Origin: Pseudoselenomonas ruminantium
GTDB lineage: Bacteria; Bacillota; Negativicutes; Selenomonadales; Selenomonadaceae
Reading direction: 5' to 3'
Length of the DNA: 64,000 bases
NCBI GenBank assembly: GCA_015058575.1
Contig: SVBZ01000003.1
Span: forward strand, 1 to 64,000
Each line of letters starts with the position of its first letter. Within the stretch, counting starts at the first letter, position 1. Below, piece after piece: positions 53,878-62,230 of the stretch. The notes under the pieces were generated by a model. It was not told the origin of the DNA. It did not search any database and saw only the letters and a program-made list of their open reading frames with translations. The position numbers and the translations under genes were made by a program.

Positions 53878-55461
53878 CTATTCACATATTTTTTGTGATA
53901 TTAAATCAGCTATATTTCTGTTCACTACTTCATTCAAATGTGAAGGAACAGCCCCATATTCATAGCCATCATCGGTAAAATAGTTTTTCAGTCTTGATGT
54001 ATCTACAGACTTGCATTTTTCACAGTTACATTCGAAGAAATCATAATAGTACTTTAATTTTTTATTGATTTTTACAATCTCATTCTTGTCCTCAAAATCA
54101 ACACATCCTGTTAAATCTCCATGTCTTTCACTAAGATAGCTTTTTACAAGAATAATATGCTCACTTGGTATATAGCATCTTAGCCTATTTATAAAATTTA
54201 AACATTCTTTTTTCCACAACACATCACATTCTTCACTAAATCTTGATATAACTCTACCTGTCACAGATACGACCGCATCATCAAAGGCATCTGTCTTGGT
54301 CAAATAACCACCATCAACTTCCAATATATCAAAACGCTCTTCCGTAAAATCCAGAATTAAATATTCTTCTTTTTCTTCTTTTATTATATCCCAAAACGAC
54401 GATGCAATATCCCTTCTCACCATAATTTGTCTATACTTATTTTTATGTGAGATATCTAATCCATCAACAGGATGCATAACACTAATAATACTAGAAAAAT
54501 TGAACCGTAAATAAGGGTCATTCAGCTGATCCATATCGCGCAAAATGACATTAAGATTATATCCTCCAAAAGTAATGTAAGAAATCTCTCTATTATGAGG
54601 AAATAATTCTCTCAAAAAAGTTCTGTAATTATTACGCAGCTCCAAGAAATCATCTTTTCCTCTAAGCGGATACAATCCGGCCAAACTTTCAGATGATTTT
54701 ATATGTAACATCCTTCGTAATGTATCTCTGTATTTAGAAAACAGTCCTCTCTTTTTGAAACCATCTATCAAACATCTATAAGCCTGAATGCCTTCTGCAT
54801 TAAAATCAACCGCATTCCCCCTAGGCTTAGCGGAAAGAGAATTTTCCCTGAACTTTCTATAATAATAAAGAGGCTTTCTCACACATACAACCTTATTGGC
54901 AAGAGCCACAAGCAATGCATACACTCCACGTGCTTGGCTGTGACAATCTGGGAATTCTATCTGATTGTCTATCCATAATGTTTTTTTATATAGACATCGC
55001 CAAATAGCAGTATACCCTCTCTTTATCCGTTCTTCTTTATTGTACTCCTTTCCAACAGCTCCCCAGCAAACTTTTACAGTTTTCTTCCCCGTATTATTAT
55101 TAACTCGATATACATCACATTCCACTATATCAGCATCTTCAGTTATAATCTTCTCATATAGCAGTTTCAAATAATCCCTATCCAGCCAATCATCTGCATC
55201 TACAAAAGCAATATATCTGCCCTCAGCTTTCCTTATGCCATAGTTTCTTGTGAGTGATGGGCCTTCATTTTCTTTTGAATATAACTTGAATCTCTTATCC
55301 CTAATAGCCCATTCATTGCACACCTGCTCAGATTTGTCTGTCGAACCATCATTTATCATCAACACTTCAAAATCACGATATGATTGACCAGCTACAGTTT
55401 CCAGACATTGATTCAGATATTTCTCTACATTGTATACTGGAATGATTACACTTATCTCCAT
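53878..55461 (-). CDS. GT2 glycosyltransferase with C-terminal DUF6270-like domain
   Basis: 527 aa. N-terminal GT2: SVIIPVYNVEKYLNQCLETV, VLMINDGSTDKSEQV, YIAFVDADDWLDRDYL. From about 295 the sequence resembles DUF6270 (ITFGGYNLNVILRDM, LRFNFSSIISVMHP, EYLILDFTEERFDIL), a domain with a likely SGNH-like fold; the expected GSC-type start is replaced by GGYN, so catalysis is doubtful. This gene lacks the Rossmann module found in the other GT2 genes here. 14 bp before the TylF-like gene. Confidence 0.8.
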   Translation of the reverse strand: MEISVIIPVYNVEKYLNQCLETVAGQSYRDFEVLMINDGSTDKSEQVCNEWAIRDKRFKLYSKENEGPSLTRNYGIRKAEGRYIAFVDADDWLDRDYLKLLYEKIITEDADIVECDVYRVNNNTGKKTVKVCWGAVGKEYNKEERIKRGYTAIWRCLYKKTLWIDNQIEFPDCHSQARGVYALLVALANKVVCVRKPLYYYRKFRENSLSAKPRGNAVDFNAEGIQAYRCLIDGFKKRGLFSKYRDTLRRMLHIKSSESLAGLYPLRGKDDFLELRNNYRTFLRELFPHNREISYITFGGYNLNVILRDMDQLNDPYLRFNFSSIISVMHPVDGLDISHKNKYRQIMVRRDIASSFWDIIKEEKEEYLILDFTEERFDILEVDGGYLTKTDAFDDAVVSVTGRVISRFSEECDVLWKKECLNFINRLRCYIPSEHIILVKSYLSERHGDLTGCVDFEDKNEIVKINKKLKYYYDFFECNCEKCKSVDTSRLKNYFTDDGYEYGAVPSHLNEVVNRNIADLISQKICE

Positions 55462-55624
55462 ACTCCAACGCCCCTCACTTACCTAGTCACAGCAAAAATT
55501 CTAAAATTGTATCTCCCCAACGGCCTGACTAATTATCGCTATCCCGTTTATCTTTTCTGTTACTTTTCCAACATTATATAAGCTCGCATTATTTCACTAA
55601 TTTCATCTCGAGTATAATACTTTT

Positions 55625-56182
55625 CTAAATCTTTTTTTGTATCAGTACATCCTGACTGAAAATATTATTGCTGAAATAGCTTGCATCACAATCATACACA
55701 TCACAACTCAACGCATCTACATTATAATATTTTGCCAGTATCAATCTATGAAAACAATCCATCAAACAGTAATCCCTGGCAATCTTCACATTATAATCTT
55801 GAAAGAATCCTTTATTCTCGAATTGGTAGATCCTATCTTTAAACCTATTCCACCTTTGTTCGGCAGACTTAAAGGTCGTGAAATGCATATAAGTTTTCTT
55901 ATATATCGCTCCATTATATTTATTATGTCCTAGATAATCGCACAACGAAAAATAATAAACTGCTGGCAAGCAACCACTATGCAGATTCTTAATCAGTTTA
56001 CTCACTTTCACTGGTATATTTCTTTGAACCGGCTCTCCAACTTCTATATCAAACAGGTGATGATATATACTGATGACTCTCGTAAATCCCAGTGCTCTAG
56101 CATATTTTTCCATTTCAAGAGCCGCATCATCATGAGCTGCTATAAACACCAGACTACTTCTATCAACTTCATCTATCGACAT
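55625..56182 (-). pseudogene. 5'-truncated relative of the Rossmann plus ParB-like protein
   Basis: 185 codons remain. The start (SSLVFIAAHDDAALEMEKYARALG) is the second half of the Rossmann module; its glycine-rich first half is missing and the adjacent 500 bp is mobile-looking DNA. The C-terminal half (RWNRFKDRIYQFENKGFF ... DYCLMDCFHRLILAKYYNVDAL) aligns with residues about 180-225 of the gene at 58506. The ATG at 56182 may be accidental. Could be expressed as a remnant. Confidence 0.65.
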
Positions 56183-56685
56183 AACCTGACAGGCATTCAG
56201 TGTCTCTCCATTTACAAGACTTCAATTCTCCTTACCTCCCGGAGCCTGTCAGTCCTCCCAGATATACAAGTAGTACCATCGCATGCTCGCCACGACGCTC
56301 TATTGCCCCCGACGTAACCTGAACAGCCTCTCTTTATCGGTTGTACTTTGCTGTCTGCGACCTTGAGAGCGGTATCAACTTCCGCTGCATATAACTCGGG
56401 GCTGAATAGCTTCACGCTTTCGCATTGCGACTCTCCTGTTCCTTTGCCTACGCTTAAACCTAACCTCGCACCTTCGGCTCCAAGGCTAAACATTAACTGC
56501 TCGTTAGGCTTTGCCGAACGTGGACTTTCACCACTCTATATTACTTGCACCGGGCTGGCTTACCCTCATGAATGTATTTTACCATTAATTCTTGGTGTAC
56601 ATCAAAGAGGGTATAAGTCAATGCCGAATTCCTTATTGAAAAATCCACCTAAATTTTGACTTATTTGGGGTGTGCGAAGTATGAA
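56183..56685 (-). mobile_element. Probable mobile-element remnant, possibly group II intron 5' region
   Basis: About 500 bp, richer in GC than the flanks, inserted where the N-terminus of the gene at 55625 should be. On the minus strand it has segments such as CCCGGTGCAAGTAA, AGTGGTGAAAGTCCAC and GGACTGACAGGCTCCGGGAGG, reminiscent of group II intron domain I. No intron-encoded reverse transcriptase is present. The right edge (56672-56698) resembles the right end of the IS4-like element. Frames within it look accidental. Identification is tentative. Confidence 0.35.
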
Positions 56686-57324
56686 TTATTTACTATACTC
56701 ATGGATAAAATTTGAAGTTTCCATCAACAACTCTTCTGATTTATCCAAAAAATCCACCAGCATCACATTCTCATCACCAGAAATTCTATGAATATAGTCC
56801 AGTTTATCCAAAAGTGGTTTCGCACTATCTATACTATCCAACCTGCTATGCAACACAAAGCGACATTGAATACTTATGCTTCTATCCGCACTGGCAGTTT
56901 GATCTTTTCGTCTCACTAATGTCGCATACCTATTGATGTCTGCATAATATTTTCCCATAGTCGACACAACATTATTGCAGAAATTTTCTCTGATTTGAAG
57001 CAATACATTCTCACGATCTGCATTTCTTTGACAACTAATTTCAGTTTTATGGTTCATGTATTTATTTCGATCCTTATCATTGTTTTCTTTTTGTATCCTT
57101 TCTGTCATTCCAGTAGAAATTAAAACGGCCCAAATAGTACCAATCCCTCCAAAGATACCACCGATATAGCTCCCCCAGAATGAAGCCCAAGCCTCATTAC
57201 TTATATTTGATGGTAGCTTCGATGGAAAAAATACAAACTGCAATAATACAGGAAATATAATAACTAAAAAACAAATCAAAACACCAAGATAAAATTTATC
57301 ATTAGTGATAACATACTTCTTCAA
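56686..57324 (-). CDS. Two-helix membrane protein of unknown function
   Basis: 212 aa. Two membrane helices (about 12-33: YLGVLICFLVIIFPVLLQFV; about 48-70: FWGSYIGGIFGGIGTIWAVL) followed by a cytoplasmic helical region with a hydrophilic coiled-coil-like segment. I do not recognise the family; proteins with this FWGSY-GG-GGIG pattern occur sporadically in accessory regions. It lies between mobile-element remnants, so it is probably cargo. Its last codons (YSK) lie in a junction sequence repeated elsewhere in the window. Confidence 0.65.
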   Translation of the reverse strand: MKKYVITNDKFYLGVLICFLVIIFPVLLQFVFFPSKLPSNISNEAWASFWGSYIGGIFGGIGTIWAVLISTGMTERIQKENNDKDRNKYMNHKTEISCQRNADRENVLLQIRENFCNNVVSTMGKYYADINRYATLVRRKDQTASADRSISIQCRFVLHSRLDSIDSAKPLLDKLDYIHRISGDENVMLVDFLDKSEELLMETSNFIHEYSK

Positions 57325-57611
57325 CCATTGTCCTCCTCGTTACCTTAATATTTAAGTTAAATAACTCATTACGCCAGTCACTTTAACCGCTCAGACAAGA
57401 AGTACAAGCAGTTAGTAGCACCTATCTTTTTATTCCACATTCAAAAATGGAATTTGAGAGATTATCTACAAATTTTATTATTTCTAATTCAGTCATCTTT
57501 CTCCAACGGATTGTCAACCCCAATGCAACACTTTTGAAAATGGACCTCATATGGTATTTTTAAGATGAAATTACAATCTAAGAGCAGCAACACATAACTC
57601 AAAATAAAAAA

Positions 57612-57672
57612 ACGCATAGCCCTCTGGTATAATGGTGTTTGCGACAACCCATTTCCATGAGGAACTATGCGT
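57612..57672 (+). promoter_or_regulatory. Leader hairpin of the IS30-family transposase
   Basis: ACGCATAG-C-CCTC (57612-57624) pairs with GAGG-AA-CTATGCGT (57659-57672), which includes the ribosome site and start codon. TATAAT lies between the arms (57628-57633). The plan is the same as in the IS4-like element. Confidence 0.65.
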
Positions 57673-58494
57673 CATTACAAACATCTTACACTATATGAGA
57701 GAGAAAATCTACTATTTCTTAAGGCCAATGGCTATTCCATAACTGCTATAGCCAAAAGTATGGGGCGCAATAAGGGAACTATATCCCGTGAGCTTCGTCG
57801 GAAATCTGTTGCCAATCAGTATATGCCAGTAGTGGCACAACACCAGTATCAGGCACGCCATGCATATTGCAAGCCACATAACAGGCTGAAACACGCCCGG
57901 CTTTTGAAGCACGTGAAGCACAGGCTGCTTGAATGTCAGTGGTCTCCAGAAGAAATTGCCGGACGGCTGAGAGCCGAATATGGCAGGTGCGTAATAAGCA
58001 CCACAACCATCTGTCGTGCGATATACAGTGGATGGCTGAACGCTCCCAAAGCCTCCACGGCAAGCATCATAAAAAAGTTGAGACACCGTGGCAAGCGCAT
58101 GAAGAAGCGCTCCATTGAGGAGGAGCGTGGTAAAATCCAGATCAGCCACGATATTACAGAACGCCCAGCAGGAGCCGAAAACCGCTCAAAAATAGGCCAC
58201 CGGGAAGCGGATACCGTTGTGGACAAGCAAGGAAAAGCCTGCCTTGTAACCCTTGTCGACCGAAAAAGTCGCTACCTTATGTGCGGCAAGGCTGACAAGA
58301 AAAATGCTCAGGCAGTCAGCAGGGCAATGGTTGACCTGCTTCTTGATGCCAAAGCCCTGTCGGTAACGCCTGACAAGAGCAAAGAATTTGCCCGCTATGC
58401 AGATACGACCGAATACCTAAAGATGGCCTGCCATTGTCTTAACTACAGAACACCATATGAGGTCCATTTTGAGGAAGTGTTGCACTTAGCTTGA
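57667..58494 (+). pseudogene. IS30-family transposase, internal in-frame deletion
   Basis: 275 aa. The N-terminal helix-turn-helix (LTLYERENLLFLKANGYSIT, KSMGRNKGTISRELRR) and the first part of the catalytic domain are present: GHREADTVV (first Asp) and SVTPDKSKEF (second Asp). About 50-60 residues are missing between EYLKM and CLNYRTPYEV, including the NENTNG stretch with the catalytic Glu. Frame is kept. The product could bind the ends but not cut them. Confidence 0.85.
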
Positions 58495-58505
58495 CAATCC
58501 GTCAC

Positions 58506-59324
58506 CTAATAATAAATATAACTTAAATACTTATTTTTTTCCTCAAGAGCATTTTGTTCTGACTGAGTAAACTTCAATAAATGTATATTCGCAATCAGAG
58601 GAATAGCCGCTGGATTATGTATTTCTTTATATGGAACCGTTTCTGGATATATCTCACATTTTACATTCGATAACCGATGATATAACGCTAATGAAATACG
58701 ATGCGCACCATCAACTATTAACCCATTCCCCAATATTTTAACTGGTTTATTTTCATCATAACCTTTCTTTTCCCAATTAATAATAAGTTTCAAAAATTCT
58801 CTTAGCCTTTTTTCCACCACATCATCAGCTGAATCTAGTAATTTGATTGACTTTTTATATATTTCGTACCCATAATCATTTTTTCCATAATATTGTTCGA
58901 TTGCTAAATATCTTGCAGGTAACACTATACTATCTTTGCTCGCACGCCATATTGTTGTCAAACTAACATCGCTTATATAAGGCTTTCCCAACATAACTTC
59001 ATACAAAAATGGGTATATCCATATATACTCTCTATAGCCTTTTTTTTGCAAAGCAATTTCTATTTGGGGAACTATTGCCTCATGCACTGCAATCAATACC
59101 AAAGGGTTTGAATACTTTTTTAATCCGTCCAGGCTTATAACTGGAAAACCTTCTACACTTGTCACTGTATTTGACGAAGTCACGTATGCTTTAATTCTTT
59201 CGCCTAACCCTTGCCTTCTCAACGTTTTAAAAAAACGTTGTGCAACATATCCCGCCCCATAAATCACACACTCTCTAGAAGCTATTATTCTTTTTAAATC
59301 ATCAGCATCCTTAATATTTAACAT
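58506..59324 (-). CDS. Rossmann module fused to ParB/sulfiredoxin-like domain
   Basis: 272 aa. Residues about 17-105: Rossmann module (ECVIYGAGYVAQRFFKTL, AYVTSSNTVTSVEGFPVISLDGL). The C-terminal half (NWEKKGYDENKPVKILGNGLIVDGAHRISLALYHRL) has the GxHR pattern of ParB/sulfiredoxin-like NTP-binding domains (DGAHR at 205-209). I know no named function for this combination. ATG at 59324 is used; a TTG at 59342 is an alternative. The gene begins the segment right of the IS30 copy. A damaged second copy lies at 55625. Confidence 0.7.
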   Translation of the reverse strand: MLNIKDADDLKRIIASRECVIYGAGYVAQRFFKTLRRQGLGERIKAYVTSSNTVTSVEGFPVISLDGLKKYSNPLVLIAVHEAIVPQIEIALQKKGYREYIWIYPFLYEVMLGKPYISDVSLTTIWRASKDSIVLPARYLAIEQYYGKNDYGYEIYKKSIKLLDSADDVVEKRLREFLKLIINWEKKGYDENKPVKILGNGLIVDGAHRISLALYHRLSNVKCEIYPETVPYKEIHNPAAIPLIANIHLLKFTQSEQNALEEKNKYLSYIYY

Positions 59325-59362
59325 TGATAAATAATTCCTCAATCTTTACGACCTGCTAATAT

Positions 59363-60415
59363 TCATACCGCATATAAAACAGTATCATTACCAGAAAATG
59401 AATACGTACGTAAATACATTTTATAATCAGGGTGAATTCTTAGTAAAAAAATTGGAATATCCCATATATCATTTCGCTTATGATATACGCTTATAGCAAG
59501 CTTTGGCCTGCTTTTTTTTATCGTATTCACTGCCCCCTGCAAAGCTCGCAGCTCTGAACCCTCTATATCCATTTTTATAAAAGTAGCTCTTTTATTACTT
59601 ATCACAGAATCAATACTTTTTACGTGTATTTCTTCCCCACTGACAACATCAGTTTGTATTGTCCTGTCCCCTGCAATATCTTGTCCTTTCTTTAAACGAA
59701 GAATTGTATCTTCATTCCACAAACCGCATTCATAATACTTGATCTTATCAGGAGTAGTTATCTTAGCTAAATTATTTTTACATTTATGCATTAAATCCGA
59801 ATTTGGTTCAAATAAATATATCTTTCGATAATCTCCGCCACACCATCTTATAAATTGCTCTGAAGTCTCACCCTGGAACCCCCCACAATCAACAAATATT
59901 TCTTCAGGACAATGTTGTAACACATCCAAATCAAAATACTGACATTCCTCTGCCATTTTCCCCATAATAAGTAAGTTTTGTTTAGATATTCCTTCATTCA
60001 TAAATTGAGCAACAACTGATTGATAATTAAATAAAATAGAAATAACAATATAATATTCATGTAGTTTGGGACGCATATCATCAAAACTAAACACTTTCAA
60101 TCCATTTATCGTTTGACCACTTTTTTTATTATCTATAAAGCAATCTACTTTAATATCCGGGAAGAAATTTACAATAGATTTTCCCCATGTACCTGCTCCA
60201 AATAAAGCAACCTTTTTTTTTGTCATAGCTACTTTCTCGAGTAGCACCTTTCCCAATACACTATTTCGTACAATTTCTTTCATGTACTTTTTTTCATCAG
60301 TTAAACTATATAACGAACGACTTAAATATATCTGTCTTGATATATCGTCCTGAAGCTGATTATATACATTTTTTAGAGATACAGTATTTTCTTCTTCACC
60401 ATAAAAGCTATCCAT
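59363..60415 (-). CDS. FkbM-family methyltransferase with Rossmann module
   Basis: 350 aa. Residues about 66-150: Rossmann module (KKVALFGAGTWGKSIVNFF, CFIDNKKSGQTINGLKVF). From about 185: FkbM methyltransferase (EIFVDCGGFQGETSEQFI, IYLFEPNSDLM, VKSIDSVISN, TFIKMDIEGSELRALQGA). Catalytic stretches are intact. O-methylation of a glycan sugar is likely. The ATG at 60415 has GGAGG 5 nt upstream; the GTG at 60427 is part of that site. Stop and start nearly touch the epimerase gene. Confidence 0.88.
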   Translation of the reverse strand: MDSFYGEEENTVSLKNVYNQLQDDISRQIYLSRSLYSLTDEKKYMKEIVRNSVLGKVLLEKVAMTKKKVALFGAGTWGKSIVNFFPDIKVDCFIDNKKSGQTINGLKVFSFDDMRPKLHEYYIVISILFNYQSVVAQFMNEGISKQNLLIMGKMAEECQYFDLDVLQHCPEEIFVDCGGFQGETSEQFIRWCGGDYRKIYLFEPNSDLMHKCKNNLAKITTPDKIKYYECGLWNEDTILRLKKGQDIAGDRTIQTDVVSGEEIHVKSIDSVISNKRATFIKMDIEGSELRALQGAVNTIKKSRPKLAISVYHKRNDIWDIPIFLLRIHPDYKMYLRTYSFSGNDTVLYAV

Positions 60416-60426
60416 TTTTTCCTCCA

Positions 60427-61476
60427 CTATCTATCACACATGATATCCACAGTCTTCTTTAATCCATTTTTCATATCGCAATCAGCTTGCCATCCAATTC
60501 TTTGTATTTTGCTTGTATCCATAACAGCAATTTGAGCCTTAGAGAATCCTTTTTTCTCCACCGCATTAGGTAATTCAAAAATAATATTTTTATTGGATAT
60601 TTCAGCCAATATTTCTGCAATTTCTCTCAACTGAAATACTCCATAAGTATCTGCAATATTGTATGCTTCTCCGTCATTACCACTAACTAATAAAAGCAAC
60701 AATGCTCTCACAGCATCCATAACATAGATATAAGAAAAGCGTTGCGTACCATCACTTTTTAATACTATATCCTCACCGTTAATAGTATTTATGATAAATT
60801 GGGACAGAGCCTTACTATCATCCAAGCGCATAGTAGGCCCATAAACGCGTGACAATCTGGGTATAACAATATCCATTCCATATTGCTCACGATAAGCTTG
60901 ACATAGAGCCTCTCCTGCTCTTTTCCCCTCTGGATAAGCTGCACGCAAAGTATTACAATCTAAATATCCACAGTATTTTTCATCAAATATATCTGTTTCG
61001 TATAACGCATTACCGTATATTTCTACAGAAGACAAAAACAATACTCTTGCTACATTTTTTTCACGACCAAATTCCAATATGTTTTTTGTCCCCTCAATAT
61101 TGGTCATTAAAGCCCCAATAGGATCTTGAGCATAAAGGCGCGGATGGGTATTGCTTGCAGCATGAATTATATAATCAATATCTACCTCTATATTGAATGA
61201 TTCATTGATATCAAACTGTACAAAATAAAAAAATTGCGAATTCCAATAATCTGCAAATCGTTCTCGTGCCTTATCCTCGCTTCGACTCAAAGCATAAACT
61301 TTAATATCTTCATTATACAACTTATTTCTAAGCATAATCGCATCTATTAGCACAGTTCCCAGTAAGCCACTTGCCCCTGTAATCAGGATGCTTTTCCCGG
61401 TTATTTTATTCCAGTCTATACCGTAATTTGTTATTTTTTCTATTTCCATTTCATATAATTCATTATGGAAAAACAT
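60427..61476 (-). CDS. NAD-dependent epimerase/dehydratase
   Basis: 349 aa SDR. Cofactor site SILITGASGLLGTVLID; conserved IIHAASNTHP and LFLSSVEIYG; catalytic Tyr/Lys in AAYPEGKRAGE; VIPRLSRVYGPTM and FSYIYVMDAVRAL downstream. This is an extended-SDR nucleotide-sugar epimerase or dehydratase. The substrate may be the CDP-activated product of the neighbouring cytidylyltransferase. No Rossmann module beyond the SDR fold itself. Operon with IspD/TarI-like and glycerophosphotransferase-like genes. Confidence 0.9.
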   Translation of the reverse strand: MFFHNELYEMEIEKITNYGIDWNKITGKSILITGASGLLGTVLIDAIMLRNKLYNEDIKVYALSRSEDKARERFADYWNSQFFYFVQFDINESFNIEVDIDYIIHAASNTHPRLYAQDPIGALMTNIEGTKNILEFGREKNVARVLFLSSVEIYGNALYETDIFDEKYCGYLDCNTLRAAYPEGKRAGEALCQAYREQYGMDIVIPRLSRVYGPTMRLDDSKALSQFIINTINGEDIVLKSDGTQRFSYIYVMDAVRALLLLLVSGNDGEAYNIADTYGVFQLREIAEILAEISNKNIIFELPNAVEKKGFSKAQIAVMDTSKIQRIGWQADCDMKNGLKKTVDIMCDR

Positions 61477-61494
61477 TTTATATTATCTCCATTT

Positions 61495-62214
61495 CTATTT
61501 CATCCACTCACTTCTTTTTACAGTAAGAAGCGCTTTAAATAATTCAAAATCTTCTACAGTTGTTATTTTTATATTTTTGTTTGATCCCTTGGCAAAATAT
61601 AATTTTTCGCCTAAATCCGCCATCATAGTATTAGTATATGCAGAACCATAGATACCAATTTTCTCTTTAAATGCTTTTTGGTAACAATCATATAACTTAC
61701 AGAATTTATATGCCTGTGGAGTAACCACTCTTCTCAATGTCTCTCTTGGAATATATTTAGTTGTTGATATCTCGTCATCTTTTATAAAAATTTGTTCATT
61801 GTATGGTAATGATGACACCGCATTACCATACTTATGGCACACGACCAAAACATCAGAAATTACTTCCTCATCTATCATTGGACGAATACCATCATGAATA
61901 ATCACAACATCCTCATTTTCCAATTTATCCTTTAAGTTGACTATTCCGTTACGGATAGATTCCTGTCCAGTCTCTCCGCCAGATACGACCCATTTCAGTT
62001 TTGTTATATTATATTGTTTTGCATAAGCTCTTAATATATCATGCCAACCTTCCAAACATACTACTTCGATAGCATCAATCTCTGGATGTTTTTGAAAGCT
62101 TTCTAAAGTATATATTATTATTGGTTTATCGTTAATATTTATAAACTGCTTTGGAATATCTTGCCCTGTTCGAGTTCCCTTTCCACCAGCAATAATTAGC
62201 GCTATATTTTTCAT
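61495..62214 (-). CDS. IspD/TarI-like cytidylyltransferase
   Basis: 239 aa. The nucleotide-binding start is ALIIAGGKGTRTGQDIPKQFI; other family stretches are VVSGGETGQESIRNGI, VVIIHDGIRPMIDEEV, RRVVTPQAYKF and KITTVEDFELF. The last matches the metal-binding Asp region. Because it sits with a CDP-polyol-type transferase and an SDR enzyme rather than MEP-pathway genes, TarI-like CTP:polyol-phosphate activation is more likely than isoprenoid synthesis. Confidence 0.85.
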   Translation of the reverse strand: MKNIALIIAGGKGTRTGQDIPKQFININDKPIIIYTLESFQKHPEIDAIEVVCLEGWHDILRAYAKQYNITKLKWVVSGGETGQESIRNGIVNLKDKLENEDVVIIHDGIRPMIDEEVISDVLVVCHKYGNAVSSLPYNEQIFIKDDEISTTKYIPRETLRRVVTPQAYKFCKLYDCYQKAFKEKIGIYGSAYTNTMMADLGEKLYFAKGSNKNIKITTVEDFELFKALLTVKRSEWMK

Positions 62215-62230
62215 AAATACCTCGCATTTA

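Larger units (their letters stand above)
57508..58500 (+). mobile_element. IS30-family insertion sequence with internal deletion
   Basis: Inverted ends: GGATTGTCAA-CCCCAATGCAACACTT at 57508 and its partner ending at 58500 (TTAGCTTGACAATCC), with inner similarity extending to ATGGACCTCATATGG on both sides. The total of about 993 bp is shorter than a usual IS30 element. The transposase stop codon lies inside the right terminal repeat. Confidence 0.85.

Noticed and set aside
56212..56493. 93-codon minus-strand frame in the mobile remnant
   Set aside because: Looks like translated structured RNA or element DNA; no domain and no ribosome site.
56348..56659. Small plus-strand frame in the mobile remnant
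   Set aside because: No ribosome site, atypical composition, opposite to the likely orientation of the element.
61495..62214. Housekeeping IspD of the MEP isoprenoid pathway
   Set aside because: Family match allows it, but the neighbours are a polymer transferase and an SDR enzyme, so a TarI-like role is more likely. Not excluded without the rest of the genome.
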